Positions 28,701 through 36,482 of a stretch of 64,000 nucleotides of DNA are shown piece after piece; position 1 is the first letter of the stretch; every line of letters begins with the position of its first letter. A program made the position numbers and the translations under genes. Origin of the DNA: Muricauda sp. MAR_2010_75 (lineage in GTDB: Bacteria > Bacteroidota > Bacteroidia > Flavobacteriales > Flavobacteriaceae); NCBI RefSeq assembly GCF_000745185.1, contig NZ_JQNJ01000001.1, positions 1,387,501 through 1,451,500 of the forward strand, written 5' to 3'. The notes under the pieces were generated by a model. That model was not told the DNA's origin and did no database searches. It was given only the letters and a program-made list of their open reading frames with translations.

Positions 28701-29197
28701 AACAAAGTGGCAAGCAAGGTGAGGGGAACAGTGGAGAGCAAAATGGCTCAACTGGTAATCAAGGAATTGGTCAGGATGAAATGGGACTGAATGAGATATA
28801 TGAAATCTATAAGGAACAACAGTTTTTACGACAGAAGTTGGAACAGCAGTTGCAGGATATGATCAACAAGCAAGATGGGGATCTAGCCAAAAAATTGCTC
28901 AAACAAATGGAGGACTTTGAGAACGATTTACTGGAGAACGGAATTACGGAAAGAACGAAGAGCAAGGCCAATACCATTCAACATGAGTTGATGAAATTAG
29001 AGAATGCGACCTTGGAACAAGGTAAAAAGAAGGAAAGGGAGAGCAACGCCAATAAGACCAATTTTACCAATCCTATTACTACGCGTCCTGAGCTCTTAAA
29101 AGATTACCAGAACGACATTGAAATATTAAATAGACAAGCACTACCTTTGCGGCAAAATTACGAGCGTAGGGTTAAGGTGTATTTTAAAAATGATTGA
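25799..29197 (+). CDS. DUF4175-type large membrane and coiled-coil protein (1132 aa)
   Basis: I recognise this as the large flavobacterial DUF4175-type protein found next to ybeY and mnmG. Its function is not known. Two membrane helices lie near residues 24-48 and 54-76, and a third near 150-172. A beta-rich, probably extracytoplasmic part covers about 180-490. A long Lys/Glu/Gln-rich coiled-coil region (about 500-780) follows. Residues about 911-995 form a low-complexity Gly/Gln/Ser linker, and the end is again helical. The start is a TTG because no in-frame ATG precedes the conserved hydrophobic N terminus. The stop overlaps ybeY by 8 bp, so translation is probably coupled. Confidence 0.75.
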   Translation: MGSYQDILNKLERFTRKYYTKQLIKGSLLFVTLGLLFWMAVMSLEYLLWLSNGWRLTLFLLFIVVELFLLYQFIAVPLSYLFRLRKGIDNREASLLIGKHFPEVDDRLLNLLELSENPKKSDLLLASIEQRANGLGPVPFVEAINFKDSYKYAKFVLIPLGLLGFIWISGNIASFFNSHKRVVNYDMAYERPAPFTFRVLNDKLEVLDSEALTITVATEGSIKPESVYMVVNGEELLLKQQGDVYSYTFEAPVAESSFYLTANGWNSRSYFIKSYSTPALVDFQMKLNYPTYLNRPSEVVTGTGNAIVPEGTRLSWLIEGTSVDGIRMNAADTSFVFERNGNQFTHVQRLFNDFVYELSTSNQHVSDFERLTYGIDVVKDARATVQVNQVLDSLNPNQSFYTGQAADDYGISQIRLVCYPSDDAQKIQRISLEDPHSNVYQFYYTFPSGLRLKEGKNYKLYFEVVDNDGVRGGKVTKSETFNATLYDDNQLKDRDLEFQNSTLSKMNQSLEEYKSQKEALSKINNLQKEERALTFEDKNQIKDYLQKQERQEQMMEKFSKDLKESLGKDHKEDSEFKKMLQERLERQELEARKNERLLKELNELSDKINKEELQQKLEELGKNQSKNTRNLEQLLELTKRYYVTEKASHLSKELEKLAERQDILSKLDIGQKFSNDEQEKLNESFEELSKDLEELLKDNNNLQKPMNMDVSKSQAEDVKNDQKEALEEINKHQGNDQSSDSQERMQSGNKITQKQKSAAQKMQEMSEALQQGAMGGGGSEDTEDAEMLRQILDNLVTFSFKQENLFDKIESADVDISQFSKTVRDQNELRRLFEHVDDSLFALSLRRVEVSEFVNEQITEVYYNIDKSLESIAENQIYQGASYQQYVINATNALADFLANILDNMQQNMKAGQGSGQGSDFQLPDIIKGQQGIQEKMQGSGEQGKSSKGEGEQKGDGQQQGDNGQQGQQSGKQGEGNSGEQNGSTGNQGIGQDEMGLNEIYEIYKEQQFLRQKLEQQLQDMINKQDGDLAKKLLKQMEDFENDLLENGITERTKSKANTIQHELMKLENATLEQGKKKERESNANKTNFTNPITTRPELLKDYQNDIEILNRQALPLRQNYERRVKVYFKND

Positions 29198-29609
29198 GTT
29201 TCATTTTAAGTCTGATTTGGTATTAAAGGACACAGCCAATTACTCCGATTGGATTAGTAGAATTTTAGATTCAGAGGAGTATCAGTTGGGGCAGTTAGAC
29301 TATGTTTTTTGTTCTGATGAATTTCTTTTGCAGCTCAATAAGCAGTACCTAAATCATGACACCTTTACAGATATTATTACGTTTGATTATTCAAACGGGA
29401 AGACCATTTCGGGTGACATTTTTATTTCATCGGAACGGGTTAAGGAGAACGCTGAAACCTTTGGGGTTGATTTTAAAAACGAACTGTTAAGGGTGATGAG
29501 CCACGGTGTTTTGCACCTGATGGGGTATGGAGATAAATCAAACGCACAGAAGGAAGTGATGCGCACAAAAGAGGAAGAAAAAATTAAAATGTTCCACGTG
29601 GAACCATAG
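29190..29609 (+). CDS. ybeY: Endoribonuclease YbeY (rRNA maturation)
   Basis: The 139-residue protein carries the metal-binding signature SHGVLHLMGYGD (H-x3-H-x4-G-x-D form) of the UPF0054/YbeY family. These are single-strand endoribonucleases acting in 16S rRNA 3'-end maturation and ribosome quality control. DTFTDIITFDY is the conserved upstream segment. The start overlaps the end of the DUF4175 gene. The last codons (MFHVEP) are encoded by a perfect parS-like palindrome, so the C-terminal residues may be dictated by that DNA site. The mnmG gene begins 2 bp after the stop. Confidence 0.93.
   Translation: MIEFHFKSDLVLKDTANYSDWISRILDSEEYQLGQLDYVFCSDEFLLQLNKQYLNHDTFTDIITFDYSNGKTISGDIFISSERVKENAETFGVDFKNELLRVMSHGVLHLMGYGDKSNAQKEVMRTKEEEKIKMFHVEP
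29590..29605. other. parS-like site 1 (perfect palindrome)
   Basis: TGTTCCACGTGGAACC contains the perfect 14-bp palindrome GTTCCACGTGGAAC (29591-29604). It fits the bacterial ParB-binding consensus TGTTnCACGTGnAACA. It lies in the last codons of ybeY. Confidence 0.7.
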
Positions 29610-29611
29610 CA

Positions 29612-31480
29612 ATGTTTGAAAAGGAATATGATGTTATTGTAGTTGGAGGAGGCCATGCTGGCGCGGAGGCAACTGCCGCAGCGGCAAACATGGGCTCAAA
29701 AACACTGTTGGTTACAATGAACCTGCAGACCATTGGACAGATGTCCTGTAATCCTGCTATGGGCGGAATAGCCAAAGGGCAAATAGTTCGTGAGATTGAT
29801 GCACTTGGAGGATATAGCGGAATCATTACCGACAAGTCAGCCATTCAGTTTAAGATGCTCAACAAGTCAAAGGGACCTGCCATGTGGAGCCCAAGGGCAC
29901 AGAATGATCGTATGCGTTTTGCTGAGGAATGGCGGTTGGCTTTGGAGAATACACCCAATGCGGATTTTTATCAGGAAATGGTTTCCGGGTTGTTGGTTGA
30001 AGGTGACAAGGTTGTTGGAGTACGAACTTCTCTTGGCATTGATATTAGGTCAAAGGCTGTTGTTTTAACAAATGGCACTTTTTTGAATGGCTTGATCCAT
30101 ATCGGAGAAAAACAATTTGGAGGAGGTAGAGCAGGGGAAAAAGCCGCTACTGGAATCACCGAACAGTTGGTTGATTTTGGTTTTGATAGCGGCAGGATGA
30201 AGACCGGTACACCACCACGAGTTGATGGGAGGTCTTTGGACTATTCTGTTATGATTCCACAACCCGGTGACGCCAAACCCGAAAAGTTTTCTTATTTGCA
30301 GACCCCAGTTTTGACAACTCAGCGTGACTGCCATATGACCCACACAAGTGCTTTGGTTCATGATTTATTGCGCGAAGGTTTTGATCGTTCACCGATGTTC
30401 AATGGGAGAATTAAAAGTATTGGGCCGCGCTATTGCCCATCAATTGAGGATAAAATAAACCGTTTTGCGGATAAGGATTCGCACCAAATTTTTGTGGAAC
30501 CAGAGGGCTGGCACACCGTTGAAGTTTACGTAAATGGATTCTCAACCTCTTTACCGGAGGATGTTCAATACAGGGCTTTAAAATCTGTAAAAGGATTTGA
30601 AAACGTCAAATTTTTTAGACCAGGCTATGCCATCGAATACGATTATTTTCCACCTACACAATTAAAGCATACCCTCGAAACCAAATTGGTCAACAACCTA
30701 TATTTTGCCGGTCAAATCAATGGGACCACAGGATACGAAGAAGCTGCCTCCCAAGGATTAATGGCGGGTATCAACGCTCATTTAAAAATCAATGAAAAGG
30801 AACCTTTTGTGCTGAGAAGGGATGAGGCTTATATTGGGGTTTTAATTGATGATTTAATTACCAAAGGAACCGAGGAGCCATACCGTATGTTTACTTCAAG
30901 GGCTGAATATAGAACCCTGCTTCGTCAAGACAATGCAGATTTACGACTTACACCGAAAGGTTATGCCATTGGTTTGGCCAAGGAAGAACGTATGCGTAGA
31001 ATGGAGAAGAAACAGGAAAAGGCCGAGAGTTTTGTTTCATTTTTTAGAAAGACAAGTTTTGATCCAGAAGAAATCAATCCTATTTTAGAGTCTTTGGATT
31101 CGGCAACAGTTCGTCAATCCGATAAACTTTTCAAGGTCTTTTCACGGCCAAAAGTAACCATGGATCACATGCTTCAGTTAAACTCAGTTTCGGAGTTTGT
31201 GGAAGAAAATGAGCTGAATTCTGAAGTGATGGAACAAGCCGAAATAGAGGTGAAGTATTCAGGTTACATTGAAAAGGAGAAGAACAATGCAGATAAACTT
31301 CAGCGCTTGGAAGGTGTTCGAATTCCAGATGGTTTTGATTATGCCAAGCTCAAATCCCTTTCTTTTGAAGCACGCGAGAAGTTGGAATCCATCCGCCCCG
31401 TAACCATATCCCAGGCATCACGAATTAGTGGTGTTTCTCCTTCTGATATTAGTGTTCTTTTGGTCTATTTAGGTAGATAA
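29612..31480 (+). CDS. mnmG: tRNA uridine-5-carboxymethylaminomethyl modification enzyme MnmG (GidA)
   Basis: This 622-residue FAD protein, with MnmE, adds the carboxymethylaminomethyl group to wobble U34 of certain tRNAs. VIVVGGGHAGAEA (about 8-20) is the dinucleotide-binding motif, MSCNPAMGGIAKGQ follows, GRIKSIGPRYCPSIEDKI is the MnmG signature, and GQINGTTGYEEAASQG (about 368-384) is the second FAD motif. The C-terminal helical domain that contacts MnmE ends SGVSPSDISVLLVYLGR. It follows ybeY by 2 bp in the same operon. mnmE is not in the window. In many bacteria gidA lies near the replication origin, consistent with the parS sites flanking it. Confidence 0.96.
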   Translation: MFEKEYDVIVVGGGHAGAEATAAAANMGSKTLLVTMNLQTIGQMSCNPAMGGIAKGQIVREIDALGGYSGIITDKSAIQFKMLNKSKGPAMWSPRAQNDRMRFAEEWRLALENTPNADFYQEMVSGLLVEGDKVVGVRTSLGIDIRSKAVVLTNGTFLNGLIHIGEKQFGGGRAGEKAATGITEQLVDFGFDSGRMKTGTPPRVDGRSLDYSVMIPQPGDAKPEKFSYLQTPVLTTQRDCHMTHTSALVHDLLREGFDRSPMFNGRIKSIGPRYCPSIEDKINRFADKDSHQIFVEPEGWHTVEVYVNGFSTSLPEDVQYRALKSVKGFENVKFFRPGYAIEYDYFPPTQLKHTLETKLVNNLYFAGQINGTTGYEEAASQGLMAGINAHLKINEKEPFVLRRDEAYIGVLIDDLITKGTEEPYRMFTSRAEYRTLLRQDNADLRLTPKGYAIGLAKEERMRRMEKKQEKAESFVSFFRKTSFDPEEINPILESLDSATVRQSDKLFKVFSRPKVTMDHMLQLNSVSEFVEENELNSEVMEQAEIEVKYSGYIEKEKNNADKLQRLEGVRIPDGFDYAKLKSLSFEAREKLESIRPVTISQASRISGVSPSDISVLLVYLGR

Positions 31481-31490
31481 ATTACTTTTT

Positions 31491-31506
31491 TGTTCCACGT
31501 GGAACG
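31491..31506. other. parS-like site 2 (perfect palindrome)
   Basis: TGTTCCACGTGGAACG carries the same perfect GTTCCACGTGGAAC core (31492-31505) as site 1, and lies 11 bp after the mnmG stop. Confidence 0.7.
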
Positions 31507-31677
31507 TAATTCAAATCAACACTTTTTGGTCTATTCAGCAATTTGATTTCAAACTTTGGCTCACTTCATCAAGAATATGACAAATGGGTTGTTTGGGGAA
31601 ATGTATTATTTCAAGGGATGTAGTTTTACCCTATCTTCGAAACCAGAAAAGCGAATACTTGGTCACACACAATTATA

Positions 31678-32508
31678 ATGAAGTTGTATTTAAAAACTAA
31701 AGACTATTCTGTTTCGGGTGAATCTTTTGAATTATGGCAAGATGATGTTTTGGACATGTTGGCGACACGGCCACAACCGGAAGACTCATCACCCTATTAT
31801 GAAAGTGAAGAATACATTTCACATACAGATGCCAAAGAATCCTTTACAGATAAACTCTATCAGGCCGTAAAGCGAAAAAACCTTTCAAATAAGATTCAAC
31901 TAATTGAAAGTCAATTAGATAGCTCTGAATCTTTATTGGATATCGGAGCTGGAACCGGGGATTTTCTGCTGAGCGCCCGGAAAGTGGGGTTTTATGTGGT
32001 GGGTGTAGAACCCAATGCTAAGGCAAGGGAACTTGCAGCAGGTAAAGGAGTGGAATTGAAAGCGGAATTGCAAGACATAATAAATCAAAAGTTTCAGGTA
32101 ATCACCCTTTGGCACGTTTTGGAACATCTTCCCAATTTGGAGGAACAGATCAATAGAATAGTTTCCTTGTTGAAAGATGACGGGACATTGATTGTTGCTG
32201 TTCCTAATTTCAAGTCGTATGATGCCAAACATTATGGAAGTCATTGGGCAGGATACGATGTGCCCAGACACCTGTGGCATTTTTCCAGAACAGCCATAGC
32301 CAAACTTTTTGATAAACATAAAATGGAAGTTGTTTCAATTCGGCCTATGTGGTTTGATGCGTTTTATGTTTCCATGCTCTCCGAAAAATACAAAGGGAAT
32401 AAATTGTATTTGATCACTGCTTTTTTTGTCGGATTGTGGTCCAACCTTAAAGGAATCTTCACCAAAGAGTATTCTTCCTTGATTTATGTTCTAAAACGAA
32501 GGAAATAG
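31678..32508 (+). CDS. Class I SAM-dependent methyltransferase
   Basis: The 276-residue protein has the Rossmann-type SAM-binding motif I LLDIGAGTGDFLLSA (about 84-98), an acidic motif II (VVGVEPN) and a motif near ITLWHVLEHLPNLEEQ, as in Methyltransf_23/Ubi-like enzymes. The C-terminal part (PRHLWHFSRTAIAKLF onward) is typical of bacterial methyltransferases of unknown or cell-envelope substrates. It lies downstream of mnmG in the same direction, after a 197-bp gap that holds parS site 2. The substrate cannot be inferred. TATCTTCG at about 31632 is one mismatch from a -7 box. Confidence 0.8.
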   Translation: MKLYLKTKDYSVSGESFELWQDDVLDMLATRPQPEDSSPYYESEEYISHTDAKESFTDKLYQAVKRKNLSNKIQLIESQLDSSESLLDIGAGTGDFLLSARKVGFYVVGVEPNAKARELAAGKGVELKAELQDIINQKFQVITLWHVLEHLPNLEEQINRIVSLLKDDGTLIVAVPNFKSYDAKHYGSHWAGYDVPRHLWHFSRTAIAKLFDKHKMEVVSIRPMWFDAFYVSMLSEKYKGNKLYLITAFFVGLWSNLKGIFTKEYSSLIYVLKRRK

Positions 32509-32563
32509 GGCTTTATCTCGTCGCCATTCAATTTAATGCCATCAAGTAGCACAAAGCCCTTTT
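32507..32563 (+). terminator. Possible terminator after the methyltransferase gene
   Basis: An 8-bp stem AGGGCTTT/AAAGCCCT (32507-32514 with 32553-32560) ends in TTTT. The loop is long (38 bases), so this is a weaker prediction. Confidence 0.4.
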
Positions 32564-32719
32564 GGGAAAAAGAAACGCTCGTAGAGCCCTGTTTCTGAAA
32601 GCCAATAGAATAGATAACATCAATTATAAAGGCCAGAAAGAATAGTTTATCGCAATGGTGGCGGTTTTTACTTTTTTCAGTTCACAAAAAGATAATGGCC
32701 CGCATTCCAAAAGCTTTCC

Positions 32720-32727
32720 TATTTTTG
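32720..32727 (+). promoter_or_regulatory. Predicted -7 box for the OmpH-like gene
   Basis: TATTTTTG fits TAnnTTTG and ends 21 bases before the ATG at 32749. It supports that start over the longer upstream frame, which would begin at 32695 before this box. Confidence 0.55.
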
Positions 32728-32748
32728 CGCATCAGTAAAAAGACAAAC

Positions 32749-33255
32749 ATGAAAAAATTTATGGTACTCGCTATTGCCCTGATTGCAATGGCATGTCAGC
32801 AGAATAAGATTGGATATGTGGACAGTGTAAAGTTGCTGGACGGCTATCAAGAGAAAATTGATGTGGAAGCCCGCTTCAAGACCAAGGCAGACGCCATGAC
32901 CAAAAGGAGGGACAGTATTTCACAAGCGTTCCAAATGGAGCTACAGGCCTTCCAGACCAAGGCAGAAAGAATGTCCCAACAGAATGCCCAGGAAGAATAT
33001 GGGCAATTGCAGCAACGCGGCCAGTTTATCGGTCAGCAATTGCAACAAGAAGAACAACAATTGCAACAGACCAGTCAATCTGAAATGGACACCTTGGTGA
33101 AAAAGGTAAAAAAAGAAATCCAGGAATACGGCAAGGCAAATGGCTACACTTATATTTTGGGTGGCGGAGATGGTGGTGCCGTGCTGTATGGAGAGGAAGC
33201 CCAAAACCTCACAGATGTAATTCTAAAGATATTGAACGACAAGTACGAGAAGTAA
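32749..33255 (+). CDS. OmpH/Skp-like periplasmic lipoprotein
   Basis: Read from ATG 32749 this is a 168-residue protein. It starts with a lipoprotein signal peptide, MKKFMVLAIALIAMAC, where LIAMAC is a lipobox with the Cys at residue 16. The mature part begins with IGYVDSVKLLDGYQEK, characteristic of OmpH/Skp. A long Gln-rich coiled coil (about 50-125) follows, then a conserved C-terminal segment (GYTYILGGGDGG). Skp-type proteins are periplasmic chaperones for outer-membrane proteins, usually soluble. This lipid-anchored form implies a membrane-tethered version. The gene is monocistronic, with its own promoter and a strong terminator. Confidence 0.85.
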   Translation: MKKFMVLAIALIAMACQQNKIGYVDSVKLLDGYQEKIDVEARFKTKADAMTKRRDSISQAFQMELQAFQTKAERMSQQNAQEEYGQLQQRGQFIGQQLQQEEQQLQQTSQSEMDTLVKKVKKEIQEYGKANGYTYILGGGDGGAVLYGEEAQNLTDVILKILNDKYEK

Positions 33256-33271
33256 GCTCAAAACAATGTAC

Positions 33272-33301
33272 AAAAGCCCACTCAAAAAGAGTGGGTTTTT
33301 T
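33272..33301. terminator. Bidirectional intrinsic terminator
   Basis: The stem CCCACTC/GAGTGGG (33277-33283 with 33289-33295) has a 5-base A loop, with a T-tract after it and AAAA before it. It separates the OmpH-like gene (plus) from the DoxX gene (minus). Confidence 0.85.
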
Positions 33302-33755
33302 ATTTCCCAAATATGGTTGAGAAATACACCCAAAGCACAAAAAACAATTGCAAGGGAACCCTAAACCAAAGGTAGGATATCCCGGGGCCATCTAACGCTC
33401 CAGTTTGATAATTGATGTGCCCAATAGCAGATCTTATGTTTATTGGCAGGACAAGGATAAAAAACACGATCAACATCCAGGCAGAGGCATATTTATATTG
33501 CGGAAGAACCAATCCAACTCCCAAAGCAATTTCCACCAGACCTGTAATTAATACAAGTTCTTTCTTCATGGGAAAAAAATCAGGTAGCATAGTGCTCATC
33601 CCCTCTGCAAAAGCAAAATGTCCAATGGCGGTAAAGACCAACATGCAAGCCATGGCTATTTGGGCGGAAAGACGATAGTTAACCTGACCCGCCACCAATT
33701 TCAATAGCAGGGCGCAAACTATAAAAACAACAACCAGAACAAAAAAGGGCTTCAT
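33300..33755 (-). CDS. DoxX-like membrane protein
   Basis: The 151-residue protein has four predicted membrane helices and the DoxX/MauE-like features GHFAFAEGMSTMLPDFFPMKKE and TGLVEIALGVGLVLP. DoxX-family proteins are small inner-membrane proteins, some linked to quinone or thiosulfate redox chemistry, but most are uncharacterised. It lies 57 bp downstream of a Crp/Fnr regulator on the same strand and may be its target. A second small DoxX-like protein lies in the same cluster at 34788-35183. Confidence 0.7.
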   Translation of the reverse strand: MKPFFVLVVVFIVCALLLKLVAGQVNYRLSAQIAMACMLVFTAIGHFAFAEGMSTMLPDFFPMKKELVLITGLVEIALGVGLVLPQYKYASAWMLIVFFILVLPINIRSAIGHINYQTGALDGPGISYLWFRVPLQLFFVLWVYFSTIFGK

Positions 33756-33812
33756 TACTTTGCTTTTTGGGCAAAGCTCTTCAATTGAGGCATTGCAAAC
33801 AATGAACCTGGG

Positions 33813-34454
33813 TTAAGAAATCCGTTTTCGGATACGGCTCAATGCCTGAGGCGTGACACCAATGTAGGAAGCAATATATTTCAATGGAATTTCACGAATC
33901 AACTCTGGACGCTCCGTGAACAATTTTAGATACCGTTCCTCCGCCGTATCCAAAAGCAGGGAAAGTTCTCGTTTGCACTTTTTTAAAAAGAGTTCCTCAC
34001 TGGCTTTTCTCCCAATACGATCACCCACCTGTGAAGTATTGTACACCTCCTGAAGATCATTATAGGTCAACTGCCACAGTACAGTCTCGGTAATGGTTTC
34101 CACCGCATAATTGGAAGGCATTTGTGATATAAATGAATCGTATGCACTTATAAATGATCTACTAAAAGCAAAACCGAAGGTAAGTTCGCCATCCGCCAGA
34201 GGAACATATTGGCGTACAATTCCTTTTGATATAAAGGAAAGATGGTTCTCCGTTTCTCCTTGGGAGAGCAGAATGGATTTCTTTGGAAAGCAATGTTGGG
34301 TCAATTTGGAGGAAAAGATATCCCAATCAGGAGAAGAAATCCCGAAATGTTCCTCAAAATAGTGTTTGATTTCTTCCAAAATTGATTTTAAGGTTAACGG
34401 ATTTATGTACGTTTTCCTGTAGTAGCCTACATTACAAATCGATTGGTATCGCAA
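33813..34454 (-). CDS. Crp/Fnr-family transcriptional regulator
   Basis: Up to 213 residues: a cyclic-nucleotide-binding-like beta roll (about 45-135; KKSILLSQGETENHLSFISKGIVRQY) and a short C-terminal helix-turn-helix ending IPLKYIASYIGVTPQALSRIRKR. This is typical of Bacteroidota Crp-like regulators. The cluster of 3-4 Cys seen in true Fnr is absent, so the signal is unlikely to be an Fe-S cluster. The longest start (34454) overlaps the upstream gene by 28 bp. A TTG at 34379 would give a more usual N terminus (LEEIKHYFEEHF). Neighbours are an ABM-like protein and two DoxX-like proteins, suggesting a small stress- or redox-related unit. Confidence 0.85.
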   Translation of the reverse strand: MRYQSICNVGYYRKTYINPLTLKSILEEIKHYFEEHFGISSPDWDIFSSKLTQHCFPKKSILLSQGETENHLSFISKGIVRQYVPLADGELTFGFAFSRSFISAYDSFISQMPSNYAVETITETVLWQLTYNDLQEVYNTSQVGDRIGRKASEELFLKKCKRELSLLLDTAEERYLKLFTERPELIREIPLKYIASYIGVTPQALSRIRKRIS

Positions 34455-34756
34455 TTAAAGTCACCAATAAACCTTTCTTCTTCCGTAAAATTTTCACAAT
34501 GTTTATCAATAGCGGTGAACTCCTTTGCAAATTGATTTCGGAAATTGTCCCTATCTGATATTGAATTCCAAAAGTCAACCGTTACAAACCGCAGTGGATT
34601 TGAAGCATCTTGATGAAGCTCGGTTAGAATATATCCATCAGCTTTTTGGAATAATTGAACCCAATCGCCCGTTGAACCGTACACGTTCTTGAATTCTTCC
34701 AGATATTCCTTCTTAACTACGTATTCCCAAATATATACAAAGGGTGTTGTTGCCAT
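34427..34756 (-). CDS. Small ABM-like (dimeric alpha/beta barrel) protein
   Basis: The 109-residue protein has the pattern of antibiotic-biosynthesis-monooxygenase-like ferredoxin-fold barrels: an opening strand VYIWEYVVKKEYLEEFKNVYG, then GYILTELHQDASNPLRFVTVDFW. These small cytoplasmic proteins usually dimerise, and many have no known reaction. It lies between a DoxX-like protein and a Crp/Fnr regulator on the same strand, and its end overlaps the longest form of that regulator. Family assignment is by pattern only. Confidence 0.55.
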   Translation of the reverse strand: MATTPFVYIWEYVVKKEYLEEFKNVYGSTGDWVQLFQKADGYILTELHQDASNPLRFVTVDFWNSISDRDNFRNQFAKEFTAIDKHCENFTEEERFIGDFNCDTNRFVM

Positions 34757-34787
34757 AAAACAGTGTTTCTACTAATAAGTTTAGCAA

Positions 34788-35183
34788 TTATTGCATTAAA
34801 TAGACCAAGAACACAGTAGGAATAAGATATACAACAATGGTTTGGGCCCCAACATAATCTTTAGCCACACGTTGACCCAAAAGGAGCATTAAAAGCGTAA
34901 GGGCGGCAAGAATGGCCCCAAAAAAACCAATGGAGCTTTCACCTTCCACCACAAACTGAACAATCCCCACCGCAGAAAGAACCCCGGACATGATTTCCAT
35001 AACCAGCACAATTCCCAACAAAACGGGCACGCTTCCCTTAAATGGAGTCTTGGAAAAATGGCCACTGAGCCACTCCAAATTGCCTTTCCAATCCAAGACC
35101 TTATCAATGCCGCTCTGTAAAAAGGTGATGGTCAAAAAAGCCAGTAGCAGAATTTCTGTGGCATTTGATAATAAATTTTCCAT
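34788..35183 (-). CDS. Small DoxX-like membrane protein
   Basis: The 131-residue protein has four hydrophobic segments. The first helix and loop, FLTITFLQSGIDKVLDWKGN, resemble DoxX/MauE-like proteins, where a K-x-x-D region follows helix 1. Its function is unknown. The gene starts 14 bp after the holB stop, so it is probably co-transcribed from the holB promoter. It heads the small cluster ABM-like, Crp/Fnr, DoxX. Confidence 0.6.
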   Translation of the reverse strand: MENLLSNATEILLLAFLTITFLQSGIDKVLDWKGNLEWLSGHFSKTPFKGSVPVLLGIVLVMEIMSGVLSAVGIVQFVVEGESSIGFFGAILAALTLLMLLLGQRVAKDYVGAQTIVVYLIPTVFLVYLMQ

Positions 35184-35197
35184 AGTCCAGTATATTT

Positions 35198-36349
35198 TTA
35201 GGCTGCTTTGGTATGCAAAAGCCTTGTAAGTTTAATCGATAGATCCGTAAAGATAATCTTGGAATTACCGTTACGTTCCACGTGAAAAATGGCCTTTTCC
35301 AACTCTTCCACAATATCCAAAATATTGTTTTCGTGCACAAAAGGCGCAAACTTGTTCAGGTCAAAACCTTCCACATGAACTTTGGTATAGACCAGATTGT
35401 GGGCTTTGTAATTGAGCAGCAGTGCTTGGCGCATCAAGGTAAGGCAGTAGTTTAAAAACTGCTTTTGCACCTCCCGGCCCGTTTTGGCCACCTCATCGCT
35501 CCATAAAATCAATTCCTGAATGGCCCCTTTGTTGCCTTTCGCTTTAAAAGCGCTACGGACCCACTGCACAAACCAACGTTCAAACACCAAATCCTCGGAA
35601 TCCTTGTTCATCAAATCCAAAGCCTTGTTGAAGTTGCCATTGGCCTCCTGCGCTATGTTGTGTGCCACACTTGCGCTTGCACCCCTGTTGACCAGCTCGT
35701 CCGTAATCACCTGTTCGGTCAAAGGCGGAAAGTGTAAAATCTGGCATCGGGAACGAATGGTGTTGATGATTTGCTCCTCTTCTTCAGCCAGCAAAAGCAG
35801 AACCGTTTTTTGTGGTGGTTCTTCAATCAGTTTCAAGAGTTTATTCGCAGCAGAAAGGTTCATTTTTTCGGCCATCCAAAGGATGAGCACCTTATAGCCC
35901 CCTTCATAGGATTTTAAGGACAACTTTTTTACCATATCCTGGGCTTCGTCCACCCCTATCTGCCCTTGTTTTTTTTCTATGCCAATGTGTCGATACCAAT
36001 CAAAAAGATTACCATAGGGCTGCTCTTTTACAAATTGTCGCCATTCTTCCAGATAGTGGTCGCTCACCGCATGCGACTTCACCTTATCCGAATTGGAAAC
36101 CGGAAACGCAAAATGCAGATCAGGGTGCGTCAACGAATTGCATTTGGTATTGCAAACGGTATTTTCACCCTCGTTTTCGCCACCGGTGTTGCCGCACAAC
36201 AAATATTGTGCATAGGCCAAGGCCATGGGGAGCACCCCAGAACCTTCGGGCCCCACAAACAATTGGGCATGTGCCACCCTGCCCGAGTTGGCGGTGGTCA
36301 CCAAATGGTTTTTGATATGTTCCAGCCCTAAAACATTTTTGTACAGCAT
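35198..36349 (-). CDS. holB: DNA polymerase III delta' subunit (clamp loader)
   Basis: Starting at ATG 36349 this is a 383-residue clamp-loader protein. LEHIKNHLVTTANSGRVAHAQLFVGPEGSG (split over about 7-36) contains a P-loop-like region, altered in delta' as usual. KSYEGGYKVLILWMAEKMN is the Walker B region, and NKLLKLIEEPPQKTVLLLLA and TIRSRCQILHF are classic delta'/gamma motifs (SRC). A Cys-rich stretch (LLCGN...CNTKCNS) fits the zinc-binding site. The longer start at 36364 is rejected because its first codons are themselves the -7 box TATCTTTG. It is co-directional with the DoxX-like gene that follows. Confidence 0.9.
   Translation of the reverse strand: MLYKNVLGLEHIKNHLVTTANSGRVAHAQLFVGPEGSGVLPMALAYAQYLLCGNTGGENEGENTVCNTKCNSLTHPDLHFAFPVSNSDKVKSHAVSDHYLEEWRQFVKEQPYGNLFDWYRHIGIEKKQGQIGVDEAQDMVKKLSLKSYEGGYKVLILWMAEKMNLSAANKLLKLIEEPPQKTVLLLLAEEEEQIINTIRSRCQILHFPPLTEQVITDELVNRGASASVAHNIAQEANGNFNKALDLMNKDSEDLVFERWFVQWVRSAFKAKGNKGAIQELILWSDEVAKTGREVQKQFLNYCLTLMRQALLLNYKAHNLVYTKVHVEGFDLNKFAPFVHENNILDIVEELEKAIFHVERNGNSKIIFTDLSIKLTRLLHTKAA
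35275..35288. other. parS-like site 3 (imperfect)
   Basis: GTTCCACGTGAAAA keeps the TTCCACGTGAAA core and differs from the parS consensus in the last positions. It lies within holB. Confidence 0.4.
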
Positions 36350-36353
36350 AAGC

Positions 36354-36361
36354 CAAAGATA
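36354..36361 (-). promoter_or_regulatory. Predicted -7 box for holB (near-leaderless)
   Basis: The minus strand reads TATCTTTG and ends 4 bases before the ATG at 36349. The transcript would start at or next to the start codon. Confidence 0.5.
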
Positions 36362-36451
36362 CATTTTTTAGCTCGCCCGTCTTTGTGACGATTTTTTTGG
36401 AAAACGTCAAAAATATAACCCATGTAACAAGACCAAAAGACAGGAAATCTT

Positions 36452-36459
36452 TACTTTTG
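36452..36459 (+). promoter_or_regulatory. Predicted -7 box for pgk
   Basis: TACTTTTG matches TAnnTTTG and ends 23 bases before the pgk ATG. Confidence 0.5.
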
Positions 36460-36482
36460 AGCTTCTTATAAAGACACACTGC

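Noticed and set aside
32695..32748. Longer N terminus for the OmpH-like protein
   Set aside because: It would precede the lipoprotein signal peptide and contain the -7 box. ATG 32749 gives a perfect lipobox.
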